Origin: an uncultured Clostridium sp.
GTDB lineage: Bacteria > Bacillota > Clostridia > Lachnospirales > Lachnospiraceae
Length of the DNA: 64,000 nt
Reading direction: 5' to 3'
Assembly (NCBI GenBank): GCA_900539185.1
Contig: UQBG01000002.1
Coordinates: forward strand, 62,001 to 126,000
The first letter of the stretch is position 1. Every line of letters starts with the position of its first letter. Below are positions 8,134 through 16,312 of the stretch, one piece after another. The notes below the pieces were generated by a model, which was not told where the DNA came from, did no database searches, and worked only from the letters and a program-made list of their open reading frames with translations. The translations under genes were made by a program, and so were the position numbers.

Positions 8134-9207
8134 TTAACCTTCTTCCTGCATACGGCTTAATTTTGCCGCCTGATCCGCCGCAATGCACGCGTCGATAATC
8201 TCCTGAATATCTCCATTCATGATCTTATCCAGCTTATACAGTGTCAGATTGATTCTGTGATCCGTTACACGTCCCTGCGGGAAGTTATAGGTACGGATCT
8301 TCTCCGAACGATCACCGGTTCCGATCTGGCTTCTCCTGGCCTCTGCTTCTGCATCATGCTGCTTCTGCTGTTCCATATCGTACAGCTTTGCACGTAAGAG
8401 TGCAAATGCCTTTTCCTTGTTTTGCAGCTGTGATTTCTCTGTCTGGCTGTAGATTACGATACCGGTCGGGTAGTGTGTCAGACGAACGGCAGAGTCTGTC
8501 GTATTGACACACTGACCACCATTTCCGGATGCACGCATGACATCGATCCGGATATCCTTTTCATTGATTTCGATATCGACATCCTCTGCCTCCGGCATAA
8601 CCGCTACCGTTATAGTGGAGGTGTGGATACGTCCACCGGATTCTGTCTCAGGAACCCGCTGTACGCGATGAACACCGGATTCATACTTCATCATTGAATA
8701 GGCTCCGGCACCTGTGATCATGAAGGTCACGCTCTTCATTCCACCGATTCCGATCTCTTCACATTCCATCATTTCAATCTTCCAACGCTTACTCTCTGCG
8801 TAATGTACATACATACGATAGATCTCAGCAGCAAACAGTGCCGCCTCGTCTCCGCCGGCACCTGCCCGGATCTCGACGATTACATTCTTGTCATCATTCG
8901 GATCCTTTGGCAGCAACAGGATCTTTAGCTGCTGTTCACAGGCTGCTAACGTCTCTTTTCCTGCCGCTAATTCTTCCTTTGCCAGTTCCTTCAGTTCTTC
9001 ATCCGGCTCTTCCATCATTGCCAGACTATCCTCGATCGTCTGCTTTGCATCCTTATATTCCTGATACTTCTCTACCAAAGGTGTCAGACTGCTATATTCC
9101 TTCATCAGCTTCCGATACCGGTTCTGATCATTCGTAACCTCCGGCGAATTCAGTTCTTCCTGGATCTCTTCATATCGAATCAATATATCTTCTAACTTAT
9201 CAAACAT
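8134..9207 (-). CDS. prfA: Peptide chain release factor 1
   Basis: RF1 reads UAA and UAG stop codons in the ribosomal A site and triggers peptidyl-tRNA hydrolysis. The product has the normal length of 357 residues. The catalytic GGQ is at residues 230-232 in SGNGGQCVN, and the RF1-type anticodon-like tripeptide P-E-T is at 186-188, which distinguishes it from RF2. There is no programmed frameshift. The gene follows prmC by 35 bases; PrmC methylates the GGQ glutamine, so substrate and modifying enzyme are co-transcribed. A strong terminator follows. Confidence 0.97.
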   Translation of the reverse strand: MFDKLEDILIRYEEIQEELNSPEVTNDQNRYRKLMKEYSSLTPLVEKYQEYKDAKQTIEDSLAMMEEPDEELKELAKEELAAGKETLAACEQQLKILLLPKDPNDDKNVIVEIRAGAGGDEAALFAAEIYRMYVHYAESKRWKIEMMECEEIGIGGMKSVTFMITGAGAYSMMKYESGVHRVQRVPETESGGRIHTSTITVAVMPEAEDVDIEINEKDIRIDVMRASGNGGQCVNTTDSAVRLTHYPTGIVIYSQTEKSQLQNKEKAFALLRAKLYDMEQQKQHDAEAEARRSQIGTGDRSEKIRTYNFPQGRVTDHRINLTLYKLDKIMNGDIQEIIDACIAADQAAKLSRMQEEG

Positions 9208-9242
9208 AGTTTAACCTCCTGCCCTGTCTAACGGGTTTGTAT

Positions 9243-10118
9243 TTATAGCTGCTTACCCGGCCATCTGCCCAGAACGACACGATCCAGACCTGCCAGGTCC
9301 TGTATGATTTCTATCTGATCATATCCTGCATCTACAAGTATCTCCCGGACGTCTTGTGCTTGATCATAACCGATTTCATAATATAGATATCCCTCGTCTT
9401 CTAAATAATTCCTTGCGGCTTCCGTAATTCTACGATAGTAACGCAGTCCATCGCTGTCTCCGTCCAGTGCCAGATGCGGCTCATAATCCCGTACCTCCGG
9501 CATCAGTTCCTCGATCACATGGGTCGGTATATATGGCGGATTCGAAACGATAATCGAAAACCTGTCCTTTATAGTATCAAATAAATCACTTTCTATCAAC
9601 TCTGCCGGAACCTCCAACTGCTGTCGATTCCGCTCCGTTACCTGAAGTGCCTCCGGCGAAATATCTGCCAACGTCAGCCGGATGCTTTTTCCCGGTTGTT
9701 TTTCTTTATAAAGCTTGTACAGACTAAGGCCGATGCAGCCTGAACCACAGCACAGATCCAGGACCTTCCAGTCTGCCTGTCTTTGATCCGCCAGCATCCG
9801 CTTCCAGACTGTCTCTACCAGAATCTCGGTATCCTGCCTCGGTATCAGAACATGTTCGTTCACATAAAACGGATATCCCATAAACTCCTGACAGCCGGTA
9901 ATCTGCTGTAGCGGAACATGCTGCTGTCTCCTACAGATGGCATCCTGATATCGCTTCTCTGCCTCCGGCGACACCTCTGCATCCGGATGAAGCAACAGAT
10001 AGGAGTAGTCCTGATTCATTGCCCATTCCAACAGATACTTTGCTTCATTTACTCCATTATCCACTTCTCTGTCCTGCAACATCCGACTGCCACTCATTAA
10101 CAGCTCCCGAATCTTCAT
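9243..10118 (-). CDS. prmC: Release factor glutamine N5-methyltransferase
   Basis: PrmC (HemK) methylates the glutamine of the GGQ motif in release factors using S-adenosylmethionine. The 291-residue protein has an N-terminal helical domain (about 1-85) that docks on the release factor, and a Rossmann methyltransferase domain with LDLCCGSGCIGLSL (SAM loop) and the diagnostic VSNPPYIP motif. Its ATG overlaps the stop of the upstream yqhQ-like gene as ATGA, indicating translational coupling. The target gene prfA is directly downstream. Confidence 0.96.
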   Translation of the reverse strand: MKIRELLMSGSRMLQDREVDNGVNEAKYLLEWAMNQDYSYLLLHPDAEVSPEAEKRYQDAICRRQQHVPLQQITGCQEFMGYPFYVNEHVLIPRQDTEILVETVWKRMLADQRQADWKVLDLCCGSGCIGLSLYKLYKEKQPGKSIRLTLADISPEALQVTERNRQQLEVPAELIESDLFDTIKDRFSIIVSNPPYIPTHVIEELMPEVRDYEPHLALDGDSDGLRYYRRITEAARNYLEDEGYLYYEIGYDQAQDVREILVDAGYDQIEIIQDLAGLDRVVLGRWPGKQL

Positions 10119-11053
10119 TCGTCAGCTTCCTCCTGTTTCATCTCCGCCTGATAGGCTCTCCAGTCCAACACGCCCTCTACCGAAGCAATCGCAACCTCCA
10201 GCATATCCAGATCCGGCTCCCGTGTGGTTAACCGCTGTACCCACAGTCCCGGTGCACTGAGCACCCGGACGATCCAACTGTCATTGCGTCCCGCCAGCCG
10301 GATAAACTCATAGGATACTCCGGCGATCACCGGTACTAAAAGCAGACGCAGCAGGATCCGTAGGATCGCACTATCTACATTGATTACCATAAAAAACAAA
10401 ATACTGATAATCATAACAATGAATAAAAAGCTGGTTCCGCAACGCTTATGGAATCTGGAATACTGCATCACATTTTCCGGTGTCAGCGGAACACCTGCCT
10501 CCAGACAGTTAATCGTCTTATGCTCGGCTCCATGATACATGAACACCCGCTTCATATCATTCATCAGAGAAATTCCCCACACATACAACAGGAAAATCGC
10601 CAGTCGGATCACACCCTCCAGCAGTGCTACCACGATATTATTATCGATCCCCTTCCGAATCAGTTCTCCCAGCCACGCCGGCAATAAGATAAACAGTCCC
10701 ACTGCCAGTATCACAGACAGCATAACTGTAAGAAACATAACGACTCCTTCGCCACCCTTTTTAGCAGCCTTTTCAGCCGTTCCCTGTTTTTTTTCACTTT
10801 CTTCCTCTTCTTCATAGAAGCTGGCAGAATAAGTCAGAGTCTTCGTTCCGATCACCAGAGACTCGATAAAATTTACGACACCACGTATGATTGGAATCCG
10901 CAGTATCGCTGACCGGTCTCCCATTGCTACATAATGTTCGACCTTCACATCAATTGTCTGATCCGGCTTTCGAACAGCGATCGCATATTGATCCTTATTC
11001 TTCATCATGACGCCTTCGATAACCGCCTGACCACCTATATATACTCGCTCCAT
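10115..11053 (-). CDS. DUF1385 membrane protein (YqhQ family)
   Basis: This is a conserved Firmicute membrane protein without an established activity. The chosen start gives 312 residues, opening MERVYIGGQAVIEGVMMKN, the family hallmark; GGAGG precedes this ATG, while an ATG four codons earlier sits right at the tail of the rpmE terminator. Hydrophobic segments occur near residues 96-125, 136-163 and 210-245. A conserved MYHGAEHKTINCLE lies between segments and could hold metal-binding His residues, which is inference. It lies between rpmE and prmC, a common placement in Clostridia, and overlaps prmC by four bases. Confidence 0.9.
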   Translation of the reverse strand: MERVYIGGQAVIEGVMMKNKDQYAIAVRKPDQTIDVKVEHYVAMGDRSAILRIPIIRGVVNFIESLVIGTKTLTYSASFYEEEEESEKKQGTAEKAAKKGGEGVVMFLTVMLSVILAVGLFILLPAWLGELIRKGIDNNIVVALLEGVIRLAIFLLYVWGISLMNDMKRVFMYHGAEHKTINCLEAGVPLTPENVMQYSRFHKRCGTSFLFIVMIISILFFMVINVDSAILRILLRLLLVPVIAGVSYEFIRLAGRNDSWIVRVLSAPGLWVQRLTTREPDLDMLEVAIASVEGVLDWRAYQAEMKQEEADE

Positions 11054-11067
11054 ACGTTCCTCCATAC

Positions 11068-11101
11068 TGAAAAAGGTTGGGATTGATTCAATCCCAACCT
11101 T
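11068..11101 (-). terminator. Terminator after rpmE, abutting the next gene
   Basis: On the minus strand AAGGTTGGGATTGA and TCAATCCCAACCTT form a 14-bp near-perfect stem followed by TTTTT. It starts 14 bases after the rpmE stop and ends only about 15 bases before the DUF1385 start codon, so that gene relies on read-through or on a promoter located further upstream. Confidence 0.88.
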
Positions 11102-11114
11102 ATCATTTCCTATT

Positions 11115-11327
11115 TTACTGATTTACGCCGTACTTACGATTGAACTTATCAATACGTCCACGAGCCTGAGCTGCCTTCTGCTGACCAGTGTAGAATGAAT
11201 GACACTTAGAGCAAATTTCTACGTGGATATCTTCTTTTGTTGATCCTGTAACAAATTCGTTACCACAGTTGCAGACAACCTTAGCCTGGTAGTAATCTGG
11301 ATGGATTCCTTCTTTCATCTTTTTCAC
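11115..11327 (-). CDS. rpmE: 50S ribosomal protein L31 (zinc-binding form)
   Basis: L31 is a large-subunit protein that bridges to the small subunit. The 70-residue product has the zinc-binding C+ form, with Cys pairs in VCNCGNEF and EICSKCHSFYTG. GGTGAGGTGA precedes the ATG. It has its own promoter and a structured leader, and it is followed by a strong terminator, so it can be expressed apart from rho and the downstream prmC-prfA genes. Confidence 0.97.
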   Translation of the reverse strand: MKKMKEGIHPDYYQAKVVCNCGNEFVTGSTKEDIHVEICSKCHSFYTGQQKAAQARGRIDKFNRKYGVNQ

Positions 11328-11349
11328 CTCACCGTTATTTCCTATCTAT

Positions 11350-11380
11350 TTGAGCAGGCTTTCGCCTAACATTCGCTCAA
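11350..11380 (-). ncRNA. Putative L31 leader RNA structure in the rpmE 5' UTR
   Basis: On the minus strand the rpmE leader folds as TTGAGC ... GCTCAA enclosing AGGC-GAAA-GCCT with a 7-base asymmetric bulge, located 23 bases before the rpmE ATG. Many ribosomal protein genes are autoregulated by such leaders, and L31 leader families are known in Firmicutes. Membership of this one is my inference from position and fold; it has not been searched. Confidence 0.5.
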
Positions 11381-11390
11381 CAACTTCCTT

Positions 11391-11419
11391 AGTTTATCAC
11401 AGAGTATCTTATATTGCAA
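11391..11419 (-). promoter_or_regulatory. Promoter of rpmE
   Basis: On the minus strand a -35 TTGCAA and a -10 TAAACT are separated by 17 bases, with an upstream TG (TGATAAACT) giving an extended -10. It lies between the rho stop and rpmE, and initiation would include the hairpin leader. Confidence 0.6.
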
Positions 11420-11455
11420 GATATTTCTTAAAAATAGTTTATTTTTTTATATTCC

Positions 11456-13207
11456 TTACCGTCTTCCCAGTGACCGCTGTACCAGCTGCAGGAATTCTTC
11501 GTTATTCTTGGTTCTCACGAACAGGCGTAACACCTCTTCGATTGCCTCTTCTCCCTTGGCTCCGCCGATTTCTCTGCGGATCAGATACATCGCATCCTGT
11601 TCTTCCTTCGTAAGTAGCAAATCATCCCTACGTGTTCCGGACTTGCTGATATCGAGTGCCGGGAATATCCGCTTCTCTGATAGCTTCCGATCCAGAACCA
11701 GTTCCATATTACCGGTTCCCTTGAACTCCTCGAATACAACATCATCCATCTTGCTTCCGGTTTCTACCAATGCTGTCGCCAGTATCGTCAGACTGCCGCC
11801 CTCCCGGATATTTCTTGCAGCCCCAAAGAACTTCTTTGGCATATGCAGAGCCGCCGGATCCAGACCACCGGTCAGGGTTCTTCCGCTCGGCGGAACGATC
11901 AGGTTGTATGCCCGTGCCAGTCGTGTAATACTGTCTAACAGGATCACAACATCCTTCTTATGCTCTACCAGTCTCTTTGCCCGCTCCAGAACCATCTCCG
12001 CTACCCGCTTATGATGCTCCGGCAGTTCGTCAAAAGTGGAATAGATCACTTCTACATTCGGTCCCTCGATGGATTCCCGGATATCCGTTACTTCCTCCGG
12101 TCGCTCATCAATCAGCAATACCAGCATATGCATATCCGGATAGCTTGTACTGATCGTCTTTGCCATCTGTTTCAACAGTGTCGTCTTACCGGCCTTTGGC
12201 GGTGATACGATCATACCTCTCTGTCCCTTACCGATCGGAGCGATCACATCCACGATCCGCATCGGAATTCCGGCTCCCGGCTGTTCCAGCTTTATCTTCT
12301 CATTCGGAAAGATCGGTGTCAGTTCCTCAAACGGTCTCCGCTTCTGTGCCACTAATGGATCATATCCGTTTACAGAGGTCAGATATAATAATGCACGAAA
12401 CTTTTCTGTCGGAATCTTTACCTTTTTATTTCCACGCAAAATATCACCTGTCTTAAGATTAAATCGGCGAATCTGTGCTGCGGAAACATACACATCCTCG
12501 TCACCCGGCAGATAATTTGCACTCCGTATAAACCCATAGCTTTCTACAATCTCCAGAATCCCGTTTACTTCATTTCCGCTATCCAGTTCTAAGAGTTCCG
12601 GCGACTCCAGCTTCATGAATTCCTCATAGGTGAATGCCTCTGCACGAATATTCAACGGACGTTTCTCTTCCTGCATCCGCTCTGTATGTGGCTGTGTCTC
12701 ATTCCCTATCGTCTGCTGTCCTTCTACGATATCGGAGGAATGTGCGACTACCGTTTCCGTTCTTACCGGTCGTTCACTTCTGTTCTCTGATCTGGTATTC
12801 CAGTTTTCTGTATGACTGTTTCGATTATCGAATCGCTGAACGATTCTTCCCGCATTGCGATTATCCTGACTTCTTCTCTCCGTTTGTCTCCGATAAGTTC
12901 TCGGTTCCGTCACCATTGACTCCTGCTTTGTCTCCGGTCTTCCTTCAGTCTTTCTTTCTGACCGTTCTTCTGTTCTCCCCTCAGTCCGTATCTCTGTTCT
13001 CCCCTCAGTCCGTATCTCTGTTCTCCCCTCAGTCTTTGCCTCTGCTTTTCCTGCCGGTCTCCCTTTTTTCTTTGGTGTCTGTTCCTCCCGGTCCAGTTCC
13101 TCCAAAGTTTGAACCAGCTCCGCTTTTCTCATTCCTGTTACACTTTTCAGTTGTCTGCTTCTTGCCACTTCCCGTAGCTCCGCTAAGGTCATACTACTAT
13201 AGTCCAT
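11456..13207 (-). CDS. rho: Transcription termination factor Rho with Arg/Glu-rich insertion
   Basis: Rho is a hexameric RNA-dependent ATPase that terminates transcription. Residues 1-42 are the Rho_N helical module, and 212-265 the cold-shock-like RNA-binding fold with GILEIVESYGFIRS. The motor domain has Walker A PPKAGKTTLLKQ near 336 and continues to the C-terminus (VPPSGRTLTGGLD, DISKSGTRRDDLL). At 583 residues it is about 160 longer than E. coli Rho. The excess is a low-complexity region, about residues 45-190, rich in Arg, Glu, Thr, Asn and Gln, including a tandem EGRTEIRT repeat. Such insertions occur in Rho of several Firmicutes and Actinobacteria and bind RNA or form condensates. It has its own promoter. 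Confidence 0.96.
   Translation of the reverse strand: MDYSSMTLAELREVARSRQLKSVTGMRKAELVQTLEELDREEQTPKKKGRPAGKAEAKTEGRTEIRTEGRTEIRTEGRTEERSERKTEGRPETKQESMVTEPRTYRRQTERRSQDNRNAGRIVQRFDNRNSHTENWNTRSENRSERPVRTETVVAHSSDIVEGQQTIGNETQPHTERMQEEKRPLNIRAEAFTYEEFMKLESPELLELDSGNEVNGILEIVESYGFIRSANYLPGDEDVYVSAAQIRRFNLKTGDILRGNKKVKIPTEKFRALLYLTSVNGYDPLVAQKRRPFEELTPIFPNEKIKLEQPGAGIPMRIVDVIAPIGKGQRGMIVSPPKAGKTTLLKQMAKTISTSYPDMHMLVLLIDERPEEVTDIRESIEGPNVEVIYSTFDELPEHHKRVAEMVLERAKRLVEHKKDVVILLDSITRLARAYNLIVPPSGRTLTGGLDPAALHMPKKFFGAARNIREGGSLTILATALVETGSKMDDVVFEEFKGTGNMELVLDRKLSEKRIFPALDISKSGTRRDDLLLTKEEQDAMYLIRREIGGAKGEEAIEEVLRLFVRTKNNEEFLQLVQRSLGRR
12971..13042 (-). repeat. Three 24-bp tandem repeats inside rho
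   Basis: On the plus strand the unit begins TGTTCTCCCCTCAGTCCGTA. The first two copies are identical and the third diverges in its last third. Each encodes eight residues, EGRTEIRT or a close variant, in the Rho insertion. Because the unit is a multiple of three, copy-number change would keep the frame. Confidence 0.9.
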
Positions 13208-13286
13208 TCTTTTTCCTCTCTATATGTAATCGTGTTATTGGGTTCTTTTAAAATGATTATCTATGATCTTTAGAACATTATTTTGC

Positions 13287-13315
13287 ATTATAACATAGTT
13301 TATTCTTACAGTAAA
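13287..13315 (-). promoter_or_regulatory. Promoter of rho
   Basis: On the minus strand TTTACT (-35) and TATAAT (-10) are spaced by 17 bases, with TG one base before the -10 (TGTTATAAT). It leaves a leader of roughly 75 bases before the rho ATG. Confidence 0.65.
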
Positions 13316-13336
13316 GTCTTTAATTCAAACAACTAC

Positions 13337-13368
13337 AGACAGGCAACGTCAAAATCCGCTGCCTGTCT
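13337..13368 (-). terminator. Probable terminator after metA
   Basis: On the minus strand AGACAGGCAGCG pairs with CGTTGCCTGTCT (one G-T pair), 19 bases after the metA stop. The downstream tract, GTAGTTGTTTG, is only moderately T-rich. Confidence 0.6.
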
Positions 13369-13386
13369 GCTCGGTTGTTCCGTCAT

Positions 13387-14328
13387 TTATAGCCGGATCA
13401 TATGGTTATTTCCGTTCTTTTCCGACCACTCATACGGTGTATTCTGATATACATAGTAATTCAGCCAATTTGTATACAGGGTGTTGGCATGACATCTCCA
13501 GGACTTGATCGGCGGATTGTCCGGATTATTATCCGGATAATAATTCTCCGGAATATTCGGATTCAGCCCTCTGCCCAGGTCACGTTTATACTCCAGATCC
13601 AATGTCATGGTATCATACTCCGGATGTCCGGTAACGAATATATTCTTTCCGCCGTCTCCGATCACCAGATACGGACCGGTTTCATTGGAGTCGGCTACGA
13701 TCTCCAGATGTTCATTTGTCTGTATATCCTCTCTTCGAACACCGGTATACCGGGACTGCGGAACCAGGAATGAATCATCAAAGCCCCGTACCAGCGGTGT
13801 CTTCTTGTGGAAGGTATAATGCTTATACACACCGGATATCTTTTCCGCCAGCCGGATCTTCGGAATACCGTAGCGATAATACAGTCCCGCCTGTGCTCCC
13901 CAGCAGATATGAAGGGTAGATGTTACATTCTTTTCTGACCAGTCCATGATATGGGTCAGTTCCTTCCAGTACTCTACCTCTTCGAAGTCCATTTGCTCCA
14001 CAGGGGCTCCGGTAATGATCAGGCCATCATACTTCTTATCCTTAATCTCATCAAAGGTGGTATAGAAGCGTTCCATATGGTTCTTTGCCACATGTTTCGC
14101 CTCGTATGAATCTGTACGAATCAGTGTAATATTGACCTGAAGTGGGGTATTTGACAGACTCCGCATCAGTTGAAGCTCCGTATCCTCCTTTAAAGGCATC
14201 AGATTCAAAATCAAAATAGACAACGGACGAATCTCCTGACTCATAGCCCGATCCTCATCCATTACAAATATATTCTCTGCCTCCAGTATCTTTTTTACCG
14301 GTAAATCATTGGCTATACGTATTGGCAT
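13387..14328 (-). CDS. metA: Homoserine O-acyltransferase MetA (acetyl-CoA type predicted)
   Basis: MetA activates the homoserine hydroxyl for methionine synthesis. The 313-residue protein carries the nucleophile Cys142 in HICWGAQAGL and the catalytic His in VTGHPEYD. Residue 111 is Glu, in GAPVEQMDF. In this family Glu111 is known to go with acetyl-CoA use and Gly111 with succinyl-CoA use, so I predict homoserine O-acetyltransferase activity despite the historical succinyl name. The gene follows ligA by 21 bases and is followed by a hairpin. I see no S-box or T-box upstream, as it sits within an operon. Confidence 0.95.
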   Translation of the reverse strand: MPIRIANDLPVKKILEAENIFVMDEDRAMSQEIRPLSILILNLMPLKEDTELQLMRSLSNTPLQVNITLIRTDSYEAKHVAKNHMERFYTTFDEIKDKKYDGLIITGAPVEQMDFEEVEYWKELTHIMDWSEKNVTSTLHICWGAQAGLYYRYGIPKIRLAEKISGVYKHYTFHKKTPLVRGFDDSFLVPQSRYTGVRREDIQTNEHLEIVADSNETGPYLVIGDGGKNIFVTGHPEYDTMTLDLEYKRDLGRGLNPNIPENYYPDNNPDNPPIKSWRCHANTLYTNWLNYYVYQNTPYEWSEKNGNNHMIRL

Positions 14329-14349
14329 TTTTATTCCTTCCTTTCCATC

Positions 14350-16305
14350 TTACTCTTCTTCATTCAGCAGGTTTAAGAAATCCTCTTCTGACAGAATCGG
14401 AATTCCCAGTTCTTTTGCTTTTTTATTCTTTGATGAATTCGATGTCACATCATTGTTGATCAGATAATTTGTCTTTGAGGTTACAGATCCCGTCACCTTA
14501 CCGCCTCTGGCTTCGATAACTGCCTTTACCGCATCCCGGTTTGCAAAGTGATGCACACTGCCTGTTATGACGAAGTTCACGCCATCCAGAGACTGCTCCT
14601 GCTGAGACTCTTCTTCCTCAAACTGCAGCTCCTTTAGCAGCTCCTGCAGCCGATACTGGTTCTCTTCATTCCGAAAATATGCCACATAGGATTCTGCAAT
14701 CACCTGACCGATGCCCTCGATCTCCATGAGTTCCTCTACGGTTGCATTTTGGATCGCCGGCAGCTGATTCCTAAAATGCTTACAGATCAGCTTCGCCGTA
14801 GCGACTCCGATATTCATAATACCCAGTCCATACAGCAGCCGGGAAAGTGTTGTCTTTCTGGATACCTCTATGGAATGCTGAAGATTATCATACGACTTTT
14901 CTCCGAATCCGTCCAGTACTACGATCTGCATACGATACGGTTCCAGTCGATACAGGTCATATAAATCATTTAAAAATCCCTCTTCAATAAACCGATCAAT
15001 CGTCGCCTCGGATAATCCATCGATATTCATTGCATTTCTGGATACAAAGTGACTAAACAGCTTTATTTTCTTTGCACTACAGAACTCATTCGTACAGTAA
15101 AGTGCCTTCACATCATTGATTTGCCGGATCTCTGTCGGTGCGCCACAGGCAGGACAGTGTTCGATAATCTTTATCGTACCGCTGCGGGTGCGATTCTCAG
15201 CGACCTGTGGAATGATCATATTTGCCTTGAATACTGTAATCTCATCTCCCACGCCCATCTGGAAGCTCTCCAGTATGCTGATATTGTGCATACTCGCACG
15301 ACTGACGGAGGTTCCCTCCAGCTCGACCGGATCGAACACCGCTACCGGATTAATCAGACCGGTTCTGGATGGGCTCCATTCGATCTCGCGCAAATGTGTA
15401 ACCGCCAGTTCATCTGCCCATTTAAATGCAATTGAATCCCGCGGATATTTTGCGGTCACGCCCAGACTCTTTCCATATGCGATGTCATCATATAAAAGCA
15501 CCAGGCCATCCGAAGGGAAGTCATTATCCCGGATTCTGGATGCAAAGCCCTGTACGGCATCCCGGATCGTCTGCCGGTTCACTCGCTCATACTCTACCAC
15601 ATCGAAGCCCAACCGCCGCAGCCATAGAAACCGTTGTTCCATGGAGTTATGAAAGTCTACATCCTCTACCTCTACCAGATTGAATGCAAAGAAATATACG
15701 TTTCGTTCTGCCGTGATCTGATTATTTAACTGCCGGACCGTTCCGCTGCACAGATTTCGCGGATTTTTATAGCGGGCTTCCACATCCTCGATACCGGCAT
15801 TGATCTTTTCAAAATCCGAATACTTTATAACTGCTTCTCCCCGTACCACCAGTTCTCCCGTATATGGGATTCTTCCCGGTATGTTTCGGAAGGTTTTGGC
15901 ATTATTTGTGATAACTTCTCCGATCTCACCATTTCCTCTGGTTACCGCCTTCTGCAGCTCTCCGTCCCGGTAGGTCAACACCACCGTCAAGCCATCCATT
16001 TTCCAGGACAGCAGGCCCTCCTGATCTCCCAGCCATGCGGCCAGTGCTTCTACATCCTTTGTTTTATCCAGCGATAGCATCGGTGTATTGTGAACCTCCT
16101 TTTTCAGTTCACTCACCACCTCATAGCCTACATGAATCGTTGGACTATCTGCCAGTGTAATTCCGGTACGCCGTTCCAACTCTACCAGTTCGTCATATAA
16201 TGCATCATACTCCCGGTTGCTCATGATCTCCCGGTCTTCCTGATAATAGGCTCTTCCTGCCTGATTTAACAGGGCTACGAGTTCTTTCATTCTATCTAAT
16301 TCCAT
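14350..16305 (-). CDS. ligA: NAD+-dependent DNA ligase
   Basis: LigA seals nicks in replication and repair using NAD+. At 651 residues it is near the family length. The N-terminal domain Ia (about 1-60) has the YYQ and YDALYDEL motifs that bind NMN. The adenylated Lys102 is in SWKMDGLTVVL, a KxDG motif. The OB fold follows, then a four-Cys zinc finger (CPACG ... CTNEFCSAKK), helix-hairpin-helix repeats, and a C-terminal BRCT domain starting near VNFVITGSVHHF. It is seven bases after the RluF-like gene and precedes metA. Confidence 0.97.
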   Translation of the reverse strand: MELDRMKELVALLNQAGRAYYQEDREIMSNREYDALYDELVELERRTGITLADSPTIHVGYEVVSELKKEVHNTPMLSLDKTKDVEALAAWLGDQEGLLSWKMDGLTVVLTYRDGELQKAVTRGNGEIGEVITNNAKTFRNIPGRIPYTGELVVRGEAVIKYSDFEKINAGIEDVEARYKNPRNLCSGTVRQLNNQITAERNVYFFAFNLVEVEDVDFHNSMEQRFLWLRRLGFDVVEYERVNRQTIRDAVQGFASRIRDNDFPSDGLVLLYDDIAYGKSLGVTAKYPRDSIAFKWADELAVTHLREIEWSPSRTGLINPVAVFDPVELEGTSVSRASMHNISILESFQMGVGDEITVFKANMIIPQVAENRTRSGTIKIIEHCPACGAPTEIRQINDVKALYCTNEFCSAKKIKLFSHFVSRNAMNIDGLSEATIDRFIEEGFLNDLYDLYRLEPYRMQIVVLDGFGEKSYDNLQHSIEVSRKTTLSRLLYGLGIMNIGVATAKLICKHFRNQLPAIQNATVEELMEIEGIGQVIAESYVAYFRNEENQYRLQELLKELQFEEEESQQEQSLDGVNFVITGSVHHFANRDAVKAVIEARGGKVTGSVTSKTNYLINNDVTSNSSKNKKAKELGIPILSEEDFLNLLNEEE

Positions 16306-16312
16306 ACTGTCC

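Noticed and set aside
11053..11065. Longer start for the DUF1385 gene
   Set aside because: The earlier ATG is directly at the terminator tail with no Shine-Dalgarno; the next ATG has GGAGG five bases upstream.
12971..13042. CRISPR-like array
   Set aside because: Repeats are contiguous, 24 bp, without spacers, and encode a repeated peptide in Rho.
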